From assembly GCA_002694345.1 (NCBI GenBank), contig NZLV01000111.1, forward strand, positions 1 through 5,314: 5,314 nucleotides of DNA, written 5' to 3'. Made by a program: the position numbers and the translations under genes. Under the pieces are notes generated by a model that did no database searches, was not told the origin of the DNA, and saw only the letters and a program-made list of their open reading frames with translations. Shown here piece by piece: positions 1 to 5,092 of the stretch; the first letter of the stretch is position 1; each line of letters opens with the position of its first letter. Source of the stretch: Maricaulis sp. GTDB taxonomy: Bacteria > Pseudomonadota > Alphaproteobacteria > Caulobacterales > Maricaulaceae.

Positions 1-60
1 AGGATTGTGCCAGTGGGTGGGTGCTTTCTTCCCCGCATCGCAGTCATGCCGGGATGTACG

Positions 61-87
61 ACACCCTCTCCCCGGGGGAGAGGGTGT
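61..87. repeat. Near-perfect palindromic hairpin repeat after the LysM gene
   Basis: The arms ACACCCTCTCCCC (61-73) and GGGGAGAGGGTGT (75-87) are exact reverse complements of 13 bases around a single G. The core CCTCTCCCC/GGGGAGAGG is shared with the unit at 5093-5116 and is close to those at 1804-1829 and 5217-5242, so this is one copy of a dispersed intergenic repeat family. It lies 20 bases past the stop codon of the minus-strand LysM gene and could act as a transcript-end stem-loop. There is no T tract on either side, so I do not call it an intrinsic terminator. Bases 1-60 show nothing else I can support. Confidence 0.7.
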
Positions 88-107
88 ATCAGCCTTCGCT
101 GGGTGCT

Positions 108-1115
108 TTAGCCCTGATCGTCCGACGGCGCTTGGAGGACCTGGCCGGGATAGATCAGGTTGGGGTCACGGATCTGGTCGCGATTGGCTTCGTAGATGAC
201 CGTATACTGGACGCCTTCACCGTAGAGACGGCGGGCCAGGCGCCACAGCGAATTGCCCGGCTGGACCACGACCGAGTCGGGACCCAGATTGAGCGCTTCC
301 GGCGCGACGCGTTCGAAGGGCAGGACGATGACGGCGGAGACATTGCCGTCCGGGTCGACCTGGTCGATCTGCAGGTCATAGACGCCCGGTGCCAGCAGGG
401 AGCCGGCCTGGAGGTTCCAGCGGCCGTCACGGCCGACACTGGTTTCACCGACCAGGGCGCCATTGGCGAAGACACGGACCGTGGTGCCGGTATCGGCGCG
501 GCCGGAGAAGATCACGGCACCGGTGGCGTCATAATCGACGGTCTCCAGCACCAGCGAACCCATTTCCGCATCCAGGCAGGACGGGCATTGCCAGACACGG
601 CTGGCTTCACCCGGGCGGCCAACCACGACCAACGGGGTCGGGCCGCGCTGTTCCGGAATGGACACGACGACCACCTGTTCGGAGAGCATTTCGCGACCAT
701 CCGGGGCCACCATGCGCAAAGACAGCTCGATCGCGCCGGAGGGCAGCGGCTCGTCGGGGATGATCACCCACTCACCGCGCTCATTGATCAGCTGCGTGTC
801 GGCGCGCTGGCCATCCTCATCGGTGAAGAAAAGCGGTTCGCCATCGGCGAGAAGCTGGATCGTGGCGCCCGGTTCACCGCGACCGGCGGTGACGGCAGAG
901 CCGACCGGAGCGACGCGGACAATGTCGAACACGGGCGGCGCGATCATCGCGGCCGGCGCCGTACCCGGCAGTTCCGCCGGTGTTTCTGTTTCGGACAGGG
1001 ACGGGCTTTCCGCTGCGTCAGGCGCAGCAGGCCGGTACATGATGAAGGCGAGCGCCGCAGCGATCGCCAGCGCAGCCAGGGCAGCGGCAATGATAAAGGA
1101 CCGCGTTGCGGTCAT
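108..1115 (-). CDS. Membrane-anchored protein with two Ig-like repeats and a C-terminal LysM domain
   Basis: This 335-residue protein probably binds peptidoglycan in the periplasm while tethered to the inner membrane. Residues 7-26 are a hydrophobic Ala/Leu/Ile anchor, followed by a Pro/Ala/Glu-rich linker (28-60). Two beta-rich, Ig-like segments follow at about 62-152 and 190-269. They align with each other around GEPGATIQLLADG and ADTGTTVRVFANG, then NERGEW and GRDGRW, then APDG and DPDG. The LysM domain is at 282-329, with QPGNSLWRLARRLYG, the YEANRDQI helix and PNLIYPGQVL. The start at 1115 is chosen because GGAGG lies six bases upstream and the anchor begins there; an upstream in-frame start at 1232 would add 39 residues of no recognisable character. 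A CPSC pair sits between the Ig-like segments (177-180). The gene is divergent from the LOG gene. Function beyond cell-wall binding is unknown; LysM proteins of this layout are common in alphaproteobacteria. Confidence 0.9.
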   Translation of the reverse strand: MTATRSFIIAAALAALAIAAALAFIMYRPAAPDAAESPSLSETETPAELPGTAPAAMIAPPVFDIVRVAPVGSAVTAGRGEPGATIQLLADGEPLFFTDEDGQRADTQLINERGEWVIIPDEPLPSGAIELSLRMVAPDGREMLSEQVVVVSIPEQRGPTPLVVVGRPGEASRVWQCPSCLDAEMGSLVLETVDYDATGAVIFSGRADTGTTVRVFANGALVGETSVGRDGRWNLQAGSLLAPGVYDLQIDQVDPDGNVSAVIVLPFERVAPEALNLGPDSVVVQPGNSLWRLARRLYGEGVQYTVIYEANRDQIRDPNLIYPGQVLQAPSDDQG

Positions 1116-1248
1116 GTCAGGCCTCCAGTCATCGGTCCGCCAGAGCGGGACATGTCCTCCAGCATATTGCTGCTGGATGCAAGCCTCGCGCCGACAGGCT
1201 TCGGCGAATACCATCCTGTCCCGATAAAGCAAATATGGGCGATGTCAG
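1116..1248. promoter_or_regulatory. Divergent intergenic region (LysM gene / LOG gene) with two inverted repeats
   Basis: This 133-base gap must hold the start signals of both divergent genes. TCCAGCA (1158-1164) and TGCTGGA (1171-1177) form a 7-base inverted repeat with a 6-base spacer. CGCCGA (1189-1194) and TCGGCG (1201-1206) form a 6-base one with a 6-base spacer. On the plus strand GATAAA (1223-1228) could be a -10 box for the LOG gene. The hexamer 17 bases upstream, TTCGGC, is a poor -35, so the promoter is a weak guess. GGAGG (1122-1126, read on the minus strand) is the ribosome binding site of the LysM gene. No strong binding site precedes the LOG start. Confidence 0.35.
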
Positions 1249-1803
1249 ATGGCGAAAGTAAGGTCGATCGGTGTCTTTTGCGGTTCACGCATGGGTGAAC
1301 GGCCGGAATATTTTGATGCCGCCCGCCGGGTCGGCACCGCGATCGCGCAATCGGGCTGCCGACTGGTCTATGGCGGCGGGGATGTCGGCCTGATGGGCGC
1401 CTCTGCCTCGGCAGCGGCCGAACAGGGCGGCAGCGTGCTGGGGATCATCCCGGACTTCCTGATCGCCCGCGAAGGGCATCTGGACCGGGTGGAGGTGCGC
1501 ATCGTCGACTCGATGAGCACGCGCAAGAAGCAGCTGATCGAGGAATCGGACGCCTACATCATCCTGCCCGGTGGCACTGGCACGCTGGAGGAAGTGTTCG
1601 ACGTGGTCTCGCGCCAACAGCTGGGCCTGCACGACAAGCCGATCGTATTCCTCAACACGGTCGGTTTCTGGGGACCGATCATTGACCTGATCAACCACAC
1701 GGTCCGCGAAGGCTTCACGCCGCAAAGCCTGGCCGACCATCTCGACCTTGTGGATGAGCCGGAGGCGGCCATTGCGCATCTGGTGGAGATGATGGGGGAG
1801 TAA
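1249..1803 (+). CDS. LOG family protein (TIGR00730 type), cytokinin riboside 5'-monophosphate phosphoribohydrolase
   Basis: This 184-residue cytosolic Rossmann-fold protein belongs to the LOG (Lonely Guy) family. Characterised members remove ribose 5-phosphate from nucleoside monophosphates such as isopentenyladenosine monophosphate or AMP. The evidence is the N-terminal strand SIGVFCGS (6-13), the nucleotide loop YGGGDVGLMG (41-50), the substrate-side segment SMSTRKKQL (88-96) containing the conserved Arg92, and the signature PGGTGTLEE (107-115) with the conserved Glu at its end. Length and order match the family. The start at 1249 puts the first strand directly at the N terminus, as in homologues; nearby ATGs at 1235 and 1242 are out of frame. 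It stands alone on the plus strand, divergent from the LysM gene and convergent with the XRE operon. Family assignment is firm. The true substrate in a non-plant-associated bacterium, and so the word cytokinin, is uncertain. Confidence 0.95.
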   Translation: MAKVRSIGVFCGSRMGERPEYFDAARRVGTAIAQSGCRLVYGGGDVGLMGASASAAAEQGGSVLGIIPDFLIAREGHLDRVEVRIVDSMSTRKKQLIEESDAYIILPGGTGTLEEVFDVVSRQQLGLHDKPIVFLNTVGFWGPIIDLINHTVREGFTPQSLADHLDLVDEPEAAIAHLVEMMGE

Positions 1804-1829
1804 CCCCTTCTCCCCCACCGGGGAGAAGG
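1804..1829. repeat. Hairpin repeat between convergent genes
   Basis: The arms CCTTCTCCCC (1806-1815) and GGGGAGAAGG (1820-1829) are perfect 10-base complements around a CACC loop, starting directly after the LOG stop codon. The whole 26-base stretch is an exact reverse-complement copy of 5217-5242. It lies 14 bases from the end of the convergent XRE gene, so it may shape both transcript 3' ends. It lacks a T tract, so an intrinsic terminator role is not shown. Confidence 0.75.
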
Positions 1830-1843
1830 AGGGCCGGACCGCC

Positions 1844-2044
1844 CTACTCCTCCCCCTTCGGATCGAAGACGTCCTCGATCTTCAGCTCGAACGCATCGGC
1901 CAGGGCGAAGGCCAGGGTGAGCGACGGGTCGTGCTTGCCGGTTTCCACGGCATTGATGGCCTGGCGGGAGACGCCGACGCGGTCTCCCAGCTCGGCCTGG
2001 CTCCAGCGGCGCTCGGCCCGCAGGACGCGGAGGCGGTTTCTCAT
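1844..2044 (-). CDS. Small XRE/Cro-type helix-turn-helix transcriptional regulator
   Basis: This 66-residue protein is almost entirely one HTH_3 (lambda Cro/cI-like) DNA-binding domain. The first helix is RNRLRVLRAERR, followed by WSQAELGDRVGVSRQAINAVETGKHDPSLTL in segments (helix 2 about 15-23, recognition helix about 26-34). It ends with ALADAFELKIEDVF, which is typical of short COG1476-like regulators with no effector domain. The start at 2044 is chosen because its ATG overlaps the TGA of the upstream membrane-protein gene as ATGA, and because helix 1 begins there; an in-frame start at 2080 lies inside that gene. Last gene of a three-gene operon, probably translationally coupled. Such regulators usually bind as dimers to palindromes. 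By inference it may control its own operon through the repeats at 2601-2650 and respond to the membrane partner. Confidence 0.92.
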   Translation of the reverse strand: MRNRLRVLRAERRWSQAELGDRVGVSRQAINAVETGKHDPSLTLAFALADAFELKIEDVFDPKGEE

Positions 2045-2430
2045 CGCTCGGCCTGCCAGTAGAGCACGCCCTGGGCGCATCCGAAGACACCGCAGATCGC
2101 CGGCATGACCCAGAGCAGGCTGATCGTGGGCACCTCGACGGCGCCTTCCAGGAAGCCGTAGCCGAAGGCGGCAAAGCCAACGATGCCCGTCGCCCAGAGC
2201 AGAGCCTCGGAAGTGATACGCTGCTGGAACTCGTCGAGGGATTTATAGCGCTGGATGAAGGCCTTGAGCGCGTAGAGCGCGGGGATCAGCGGGGTGAGCG
2301 AGGCCAGACCGGCGGACCAGCCGGAGAGCTCGCCATTCCGGATGGCCATGATCGAACCGACCAGGACCAGCGCATAGGCGATCATGGCCAGGGTGAAATG
2401 CTTCACATAGCGGCGGTTCACATCGCTCAT
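2041..2430 (-). CDS. Four-span membrane protein paired with an XRE regulator
   Basis: I do not recognise a named family. The 129-residue product has four hydrophobic segments at about 12-30, 40-58, 75-95 and 102-124. A charged loop between spans 2 and 3 (59-73) carries a KSLDEFQQRI stretch, which by the positive-inside rule would face the cytoplasm. Small four-span proteins with a D-E-x-Q-x-R-I-like loop next to a short XRE regulator are a recurring arrangement as I recall it; that is memory, not a search. The start at 2430 has GGAG eight bases upstream, and its ATG overlaps the TGA of the small upstream gene. Its own TGA overlaps the start of the XRE gene. The coupling suggests matched expression, perhaps as a sensor or sequestering partner of the regulator, which is inference. 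No catalytic motif is visible. Confidence 0.85.
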   Translation of the reverse strand: MSDVNRRYVKHFTLAMIAYALVLVGSIMAIRNGELSGWSAGLASLTPLIPALYALKAFIQRYKSLDEFQQRITSEALLWATGIVGFAAFGYGFLEGAVEVPTISLLWVMPAICGVFGCAQGVLYWQAER

Positions 2431-2570
2431 TGTGCGGACTCCATCTCAGCAGCCATGGCCGACGGGGCGCGATCCGGCTGCGCAGACAGACCGCCTGCGA
2501 CTGCCGCCAGTGCCGTGCTGAGCGCGATGATGGCTCCGACCAAGGGGGTGACTTGCTTGCAGGTGAACAT
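2427..2570 (-). CDS. 47-residue single-span or secreted small protein, first gene of the XRE operon
   Basis: An unrecognised small protein. Residues 1-9 contain one Lys; 10-30 are a hydrophobic Ala/Leu/Val/Ile stretch ending in LSA; 31-47 are a short acidic Ala/Met/Glu tail. It could be a single-span membrane peptide, or a signal peptide with cleavage near Ala30 leaving only about 17 residues. The start at 2570 is preferred because GGAG lies six bases upstream; an ATG at 2582 in the same frame has only a weak site, and the frame stays open to 2672. The stop TGA overlaps the ATG of the four-span protein as ATGA, the same junction seen one gene further on. That repeated overlap is the main argument that this short frame is real. 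No function can be assigned. Confidence 0.6.
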   Translation of the reverse strand: MFTCKQVTPLVGAIIALSTALAAVAGGLSAQPDRAPSAMAAEMESAQ

Positions 2571-2600
2571 GGGTTTCTCCATCAACCATCCATGACATTT

Positions 2601-2650
2601 TGTAAGGTCAACCTGACATTTCCAGATGGCGATGTCAAGACAACCTGACA
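2601..2650. promoter_or_regulatory. Two operator-like imperfect palindromes upstream of the XRE operon
   Basis: TGTAAGGTCAACCTGACA (2601-2618) and TGTCAAGACAACCTGACA (2633-2650) are 18-base sites identical at 15 positions, with start points 32 bases apart (about three helical turns). Site 1 is a palindrome with one mismatch per 8-base half and a CA centre; site 2 has two mismatches. The shared right half CAACCTGACA is an exact 10-base direct repeat. On the minus strand site 2 contains a perfect TTGACA (2638-2633), a candidate -35. Site 1 would then cover the -10 position, although the hexamer there (CAGGTT) is a poor match. The arrangement suits repression of the operon, probably by its own XRE product; this is inference. 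Confidence 0.5.
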
Positions 2651-2674
2651 AAACGACAAGCAGTTGCGACAAAG

Positions 2675-2708
2675 AAAAAGGACGACCCCACGACAGGATC
2701 GTCCTTTT
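2675..2708 (-). terminator. Intrinsic terminator of gltX
   Basis: On the minus strand AAAAGGACGA (2708-2699) pairs perfectly with TCGTCCTTTT (2685-2676) across a 13-base loop, and the stem runs into TTTTTCTTT. It starts 27 bases after the gltX stop codon and separates gltX from the downstream XRE operon. It is the only textbook rho-independent terminator in the window. The A-rich 5' arm means it could also work weakly on the plus strand. Confidence 0.88.
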
Positions 2709-2735
2709 ACATGTCAGATCAGAGCTTTAGCTGGA

Positions 2736-4073
2736 TCAGGCCGTTTCGCCCTTGAGGCGTTTCAGCACGGTCTCACGGCCCAGGAGCGGCAGGAGGACGG
2801 CCATTTCCGGTCCGCGCGGCTCGCCGGTCAGCATGAGGCGCAGCGGCATGAAGAGCTGCTTGCCCTTGCGGCCCGTCGCCTCTTTCAGCGCATTCGTCCA
2901 TTCACCCCAGCTCTCGCCGGTCAGCTCGCCCTCGGGCAGGTGCCGGGCGGCGGCTTCTGCATAATCAGCCTCTTCGATCACCGGCGTGACCGGACCGGCA
3001 ACCAGCTGGGCCCAGGCCTTGGCATCGGCCAGGGTTTCCAGATTGGGGCGGACCGCATTCCAGAAGGCTTCACCGCCATCAGCATCCAGAGCAGCCAGCT
3101 TCGGCTGGGCCGTCTCATAGCTCATGGAGTGCAGGAGTTTGGCGTTCACGCGCTTCAATTCTTCCGGATCGAAACGGGCCGGCGAGCGGGACAGCTTGCC
3201 CAGGTCAAAACCCTCCAGCAGACCGTCGATATCGCCAAAGGCGTCGACCGGATCGGAGGTGCCGATCTTGGCCAGGAGCGACATGATCGCCATCGGCTCC
3301 AGACCGTCCTCATCGCGCAGCTCCTGTATACCCAGCGAGCCCATCCGCTTGGACAGCTTGCCGCCATCGGCGCCGACCAGAAGGGCCTGGTGACCGAATT
3401 GCGGGGCGGTGCCGCCCAGCGCCACGAAGATCTCGATCTGGGCGCCGGAATTGGTGGTGTGGTCCTCGCCGCGGATGATGTGGGTGATACCGGCCTCGAT
3501 ATCATCCACCACGCTGGGCAGGGTGTAGAGATAGGAGCCGTCCTCGCGGATCAGGATCGGGTCGGAGAGCGAGGAGGTCTCGATCGTCACCGGACCGCGC
3601 ACCATATCGTCCCAGCTGACCGGATTGCCGGAGAGTTTGAAGCGCCAATGCGGCTTGCGGCCTTCCGCTTCCAGCGCGGCCTTCTCTTCATCCGTCAGCG
3701 ACAGGGCGGCGCGGTCATAGACCGGCGGCCGGCCATTGGCCATTTGCAGGCGGCGCTTGCGGTCCAGCTCTTCACCCGTCTCATAGCAGGCATAGAGAAG
3801 ACCCATTTCCTTGAGCTTTTCCGCCGCCTGGCCGTAGACGTCGAACCGGTCGGACTGTTTGAAGGTGTCGTCCCAGGAAATCCCCAGCCAGGTCAGATCG
3901 GCGCGGATCCCGTCTTCGAAGGCCTGCGTGGAACGCTCGACATCGGTATCGTCGATCCGCAGCAGGAATTGCCCGCCAGCCTTGCGCGCGAAGAGATAGT
4001 TGAAGATCGCGGTGCGAACATTGCCGACATGGAGTTTCCCGGTCGGGCTCGGCGCAAAACGGACTTTGGTCAT
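2736..4073 (-). CDS. gltX: Glutamyl-tRNA synthetase (glutamate--tRNA ligase)
   Basis: This 445-residue cytosolic class I aminoacyl-tRNA synthetase charges tRNA with glutamate using ATP. The N-terminal RFAPSPTGKLHVGN (5-18) carries the HIGH-type motif as HVGN. It is followed by LLRIDDTDVERS (37-48), the acceptor-binding region with IIRGEDHTTNSGAQ (199-212), and the KMSKS-type loop as KLSKRMGS (239-246). An all-helical anticodon-binding C-terminal half runs to the end. The zinc-site cysteines found in some GluRS are absent; only Cys96 remains there. The start at 4073 gives the canonical MTKVRFAPSPTG; an upstream GTG at 4106 would add 11 unrelated residues. Ribosome binding is weak (AAGG nine bases upstream). 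The gene lies 70 bases downstream of two membrane-protein genes on the same strand and ends at a strong terminator. Many alphaproteobacteria carry two gltX copies and make Gln-tRNA through GatCAB; whether this copy is discriminating cannot be told from here. Confidence 0.97.
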   Translation of the reverse strand: MTKVRFAPSPTGKLHVGNVRTAIFNYLFARKAGGQFLLRIDDTDVERSTQAFEDGIRADLTWLGISWDDTFKQSDRFDVYGQAAEKLKEMGLLYACYETGEELDRKRRLQMANGRPPVYDRAALSLTDEEKAALEAEGRKPHWRFKLSGNPVSWDDMVRGPVTIETSSLSDPILIREDGSYLYTLPSVVDDIEAGITHIIRGEDHTTNSGAQIEIFVALGGTAPQFGHQALLVGADGGKLSKRMGSLGIQELRDEDGLEPMAIMSLLAKIGTSDPVDAFGDIDGLLEGFDLGKLSRSPARFDPEELKRVNAKLLHSMSYETAQPKLAALDADGGEAFWNAVRPNLETLADAKAWAQLVAGPVTPVIEEADYAEAAARHLPEGELTGESWGEWTNALKEATGRKGKQLFMPLRLMLTGEPRGPEMAVLLPLLGRETVLKRLKGETA

Positions 4074-4143
4074 CGGGGCAAGCCTTGGCTCTGTGTGAAG
4101 CCGCACGGCTTAGCGCTGTGCGCGGGTTGGGGCAAGCGGGGGT
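4074..4143 (-). other. gltX leader / gap with a small hairpin
   Basis: This is the 70-base gap between the upstream membrane-protein gene and gltX. AAGCCG (4098-4103) and CGGCTT (4106-4111) form a compact 6-base inverted repeat with no T tract after it. GGGGCAAGC occurs twice in direct orientation (4075-4083 and 4129-4137). Neither gives a recognisable promoter or riboswitch. gltX may be read through from the upstream pair or have its own promoter here. Confidence 0.3.
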
Positions 4144-4545
4144 TCAGTATTGGGGCTGGGGACGACCGGCGAAGAGCCAGTAGAGTAAGCCGCCCAAGGC
4201 GCCGAGAAGTCCGAGAATGAGGGCGATCGGGGAGCCTCCGGTCAGGACGGCTGCAATCAGACATGTGACCAGGGCGGACAGACCTGCATCGGCGACGCCG
4301 CGCACCAGGCGCGTTTGCCGGACCAGGCCGACCAGCAGGGCAGCAGGCAGACCTGTCATCATCAATGTGCCAACCACTGCGTAGACAAGGAGGAGCAAGA
4401 TGTAAGGGACCGTCGACAGCCGGGGATCGGACAGGAAGGCGAGGCCGATGAATGGCAGGGCCACAAGGCAGCCGATGCACGTGCTCGACAAGAGCCAGGC
4501 CGTGAGACCGCGCCTGTCGGCTTCGTAGGCCTCTTCCAACGTCAT
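4144..4545 (-). CDS. Four-span membrane protein, second of a paralogous pair
   Basis: Unrecognised 133-residue integral membrane protein. A short charged N terminus (TLEEAYEADRRG) is followed by hydrophobic segments at about 16-38, 47-75, 85-103 and 105-126, and the chain ends in FAGRPQPQY. No catalytic or ligand motif is evident. The start is set at the ATG at 4545, whose A is also the last base of the preceding gene's TGA (TGATG junction); a TTG one codon earlier is possible. No strong ribosome binding site is seen, so translation probably depends on re-initiation. The C-terminal span and tail (GLLGALGGLLYWLFAGR) resemble the end of the upstream protein (TGVGLIGGAVYRLVAGR), and spans 1 and 2 occupy matching places, which suggests the two are diverged duplicates. 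Function unknown; a two-subunit membrane complex is one inference. Confidence 0.85.
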   Translation of the reverse strand: MTLEEAYEADRRGLTAWLLSSTCIGCLVALPFIGLAFLSDPRLSTVPYILLLLVYAVVGTLMMTGLPAALLVGLVRQTRLVRGVADAGLSALVTCLIAAVLTGGSPIALILGLLGALGGLLYWLFAGRPQPQY

Positions 4546-4982
4546 CAAGCAGCCCGCCCCGCCACCAGCCGATACACCGCGCCGCCGATCAGGCCGACGC
4601 CGGTGAAGAGGCCTGTGATCCAGATCCCTTCGACGCCGTAGGCCAACGGCAGATTGAAGACCTGGAGCATGGCGGCTCCGGTCAGGCCGCCCAAAAGGGC
4701 GCTGATCCAGACGGCGCGCCAGCGCAGGGCGTGCATCAGCCAGGCGGCGGCCAGGGTCGGGACCAGTGTGTAGAAGCCGATGAAGATCGCGAAGAAGAGA
4801 CTGGCCGGCAGAAGCGCGGCCACGAATTCGATGACGCTCCGGACATCGGCGCCTGTGTCAACAAAGCTCGCAAGGCCGAAACTGGCGACCAAGGCGAGAC
4901 CACTGGCTCCGCAAGCCGTGACCCAGGCCAGGCTCGGGCGGATGATCTGGATGGGGTGTCCGGCGGTAGTTGTGTCAGGCAT
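4545..4982 (-). CDS. Four-span membrane protein, first of a paralogous pair
   Basis: Unrecognised 145-residue integral membrane protein. A polar N terminus of about 16 residues precedes hydrophobic segments at about 19-41, 57-82, 90-108 and 119-140, and the chain ends RLVAGRAA. A basic loop (HALRWR, 84-89) between spans 2 and 3 suggests that loop is cytoplasmic. The start at 4982 is chosen because GGAGG lies five bases upstream; an in-frame ATG at 4994 has no binding site and would add four residues (MEAD). The stop shares one base with the next start, so the two are very likely co-translated. Similarity to the next protein is in layout and in the last span rather than in long identical runs. 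A perfect palindrome begins 18 bases upstream and may control the pair. No function can be assigned. Confidence 0.87.
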   Translation of the reverse strand: MPDTTTAGHPIQIIRPSLAWVTACGASGLALVASFGLASFVDTGADVRSVIEFVAALLPASLFFAIFIGFYTLVPTLAAAWLMHALRWRAVWISALLGGLTGAAMLQVFNLPLAYGVEGIWITGLFTGVGLIGGAVYRLVAGRAA

Positions 4983-5000
4983 ATCGGCCTCCATTTCGTT

Positions 5001-5020
5001 ATTTCTGTTGTGACAGAAAT
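5001..5020. promoter_or_regulatory. Perfect 20-base palindrome upstream of the membrane pair
   Basis: ATTTCTGT (5001-5008) and ACAGAAAT (5013-5020) are exact complements around TGTG. The site is AT-rich in a GC-rich setting, lies 18 bases upstream of the chosen start at 4982 and just before its GGAGG. That position and symmetry are typical of a dimeric repressor operator over or just after the transcription start. A short mRNA hairpin in the 5' leader is the alternative. No clear -35/-10 pair is visible beside it. Confidence 0.5.
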
Positions 5021-5021
5021 T

Positions 5022-5064
5022 GGGGAAGACGGGGATGTGGTGGGGTGTCGCAGGGTTTTGGGGG
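5022..5064 (+). other. Putative G-quadruplex motif with five G-runs
   Basis: G-runs of 4, 4, 4, 3 and 5 lie at 5022-5025, 5031-5034, 5042-5045, 5053-5055 and 5060-5064. The loops are AAGAC, ATGTGGT, TGTCGCA and TTTT, all of 7 bases or fewer, so the stretch fits the usual G3+N1-7 pattern with a spare run. It is on the template strand relative to the minus-strand membrane pair and directly behind its candidate operator. Folding and function are inference. Confidence 0.45.
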
Positions 5065-5092
5065 TGCCTTCCAGGGTGAGTGAGGGGGCATC

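Noticed and set aside
61..87. Intrinsic terminator for the LysM gene
   Set aside because: The stem is strong but no T-run follows on the minus strand, and the sequence belongs to the dispersed repeat family.
1116..1232. 39-residue N-terminal extension of the LysM protein
   Set aside because: The start at 1115 has an ideal GGAGG six bases upstream and directly precedes the membrane anchor; the extension fills the divergent promoter region and looks random.
21..1298. Long plus-strand open frame of 425 codons over the LysM gene
   Set aside because: It is antisense to a well-supported LysM gene, is rich in Arg/His/Gly/Asp typical of GC-rich shadow frames, and has no domain or ribosome binding site.
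1285..1818. Minus-strand open frame over the LOG gene
   Set aside because: Antisense shadow of a gene with clear LOG motifs; it starts inside the 3' hairpin repeat.
1554..2180. Minus-strand 208-codon frame joining parts of three genes
   Set aside because: It overlaps the LOG, XRE and membrane-protein genes out of frame and has low-complexity Arg/Pro/Ser composition.
2571..2672. 34-residue N-terminal extension of the small operon protein
   Set aside because: It would translate through the operator-like repeats and has no good ribosome binding site; GGAG six bases before 2570 favours the short form.
2664..4220. Plus-strand open frame of 518 codons over gltX
   Set aside because: It runs antisense across the entire gltX gene and its terminator, with no recognisable motif; the high GC content explains the lack of stops.
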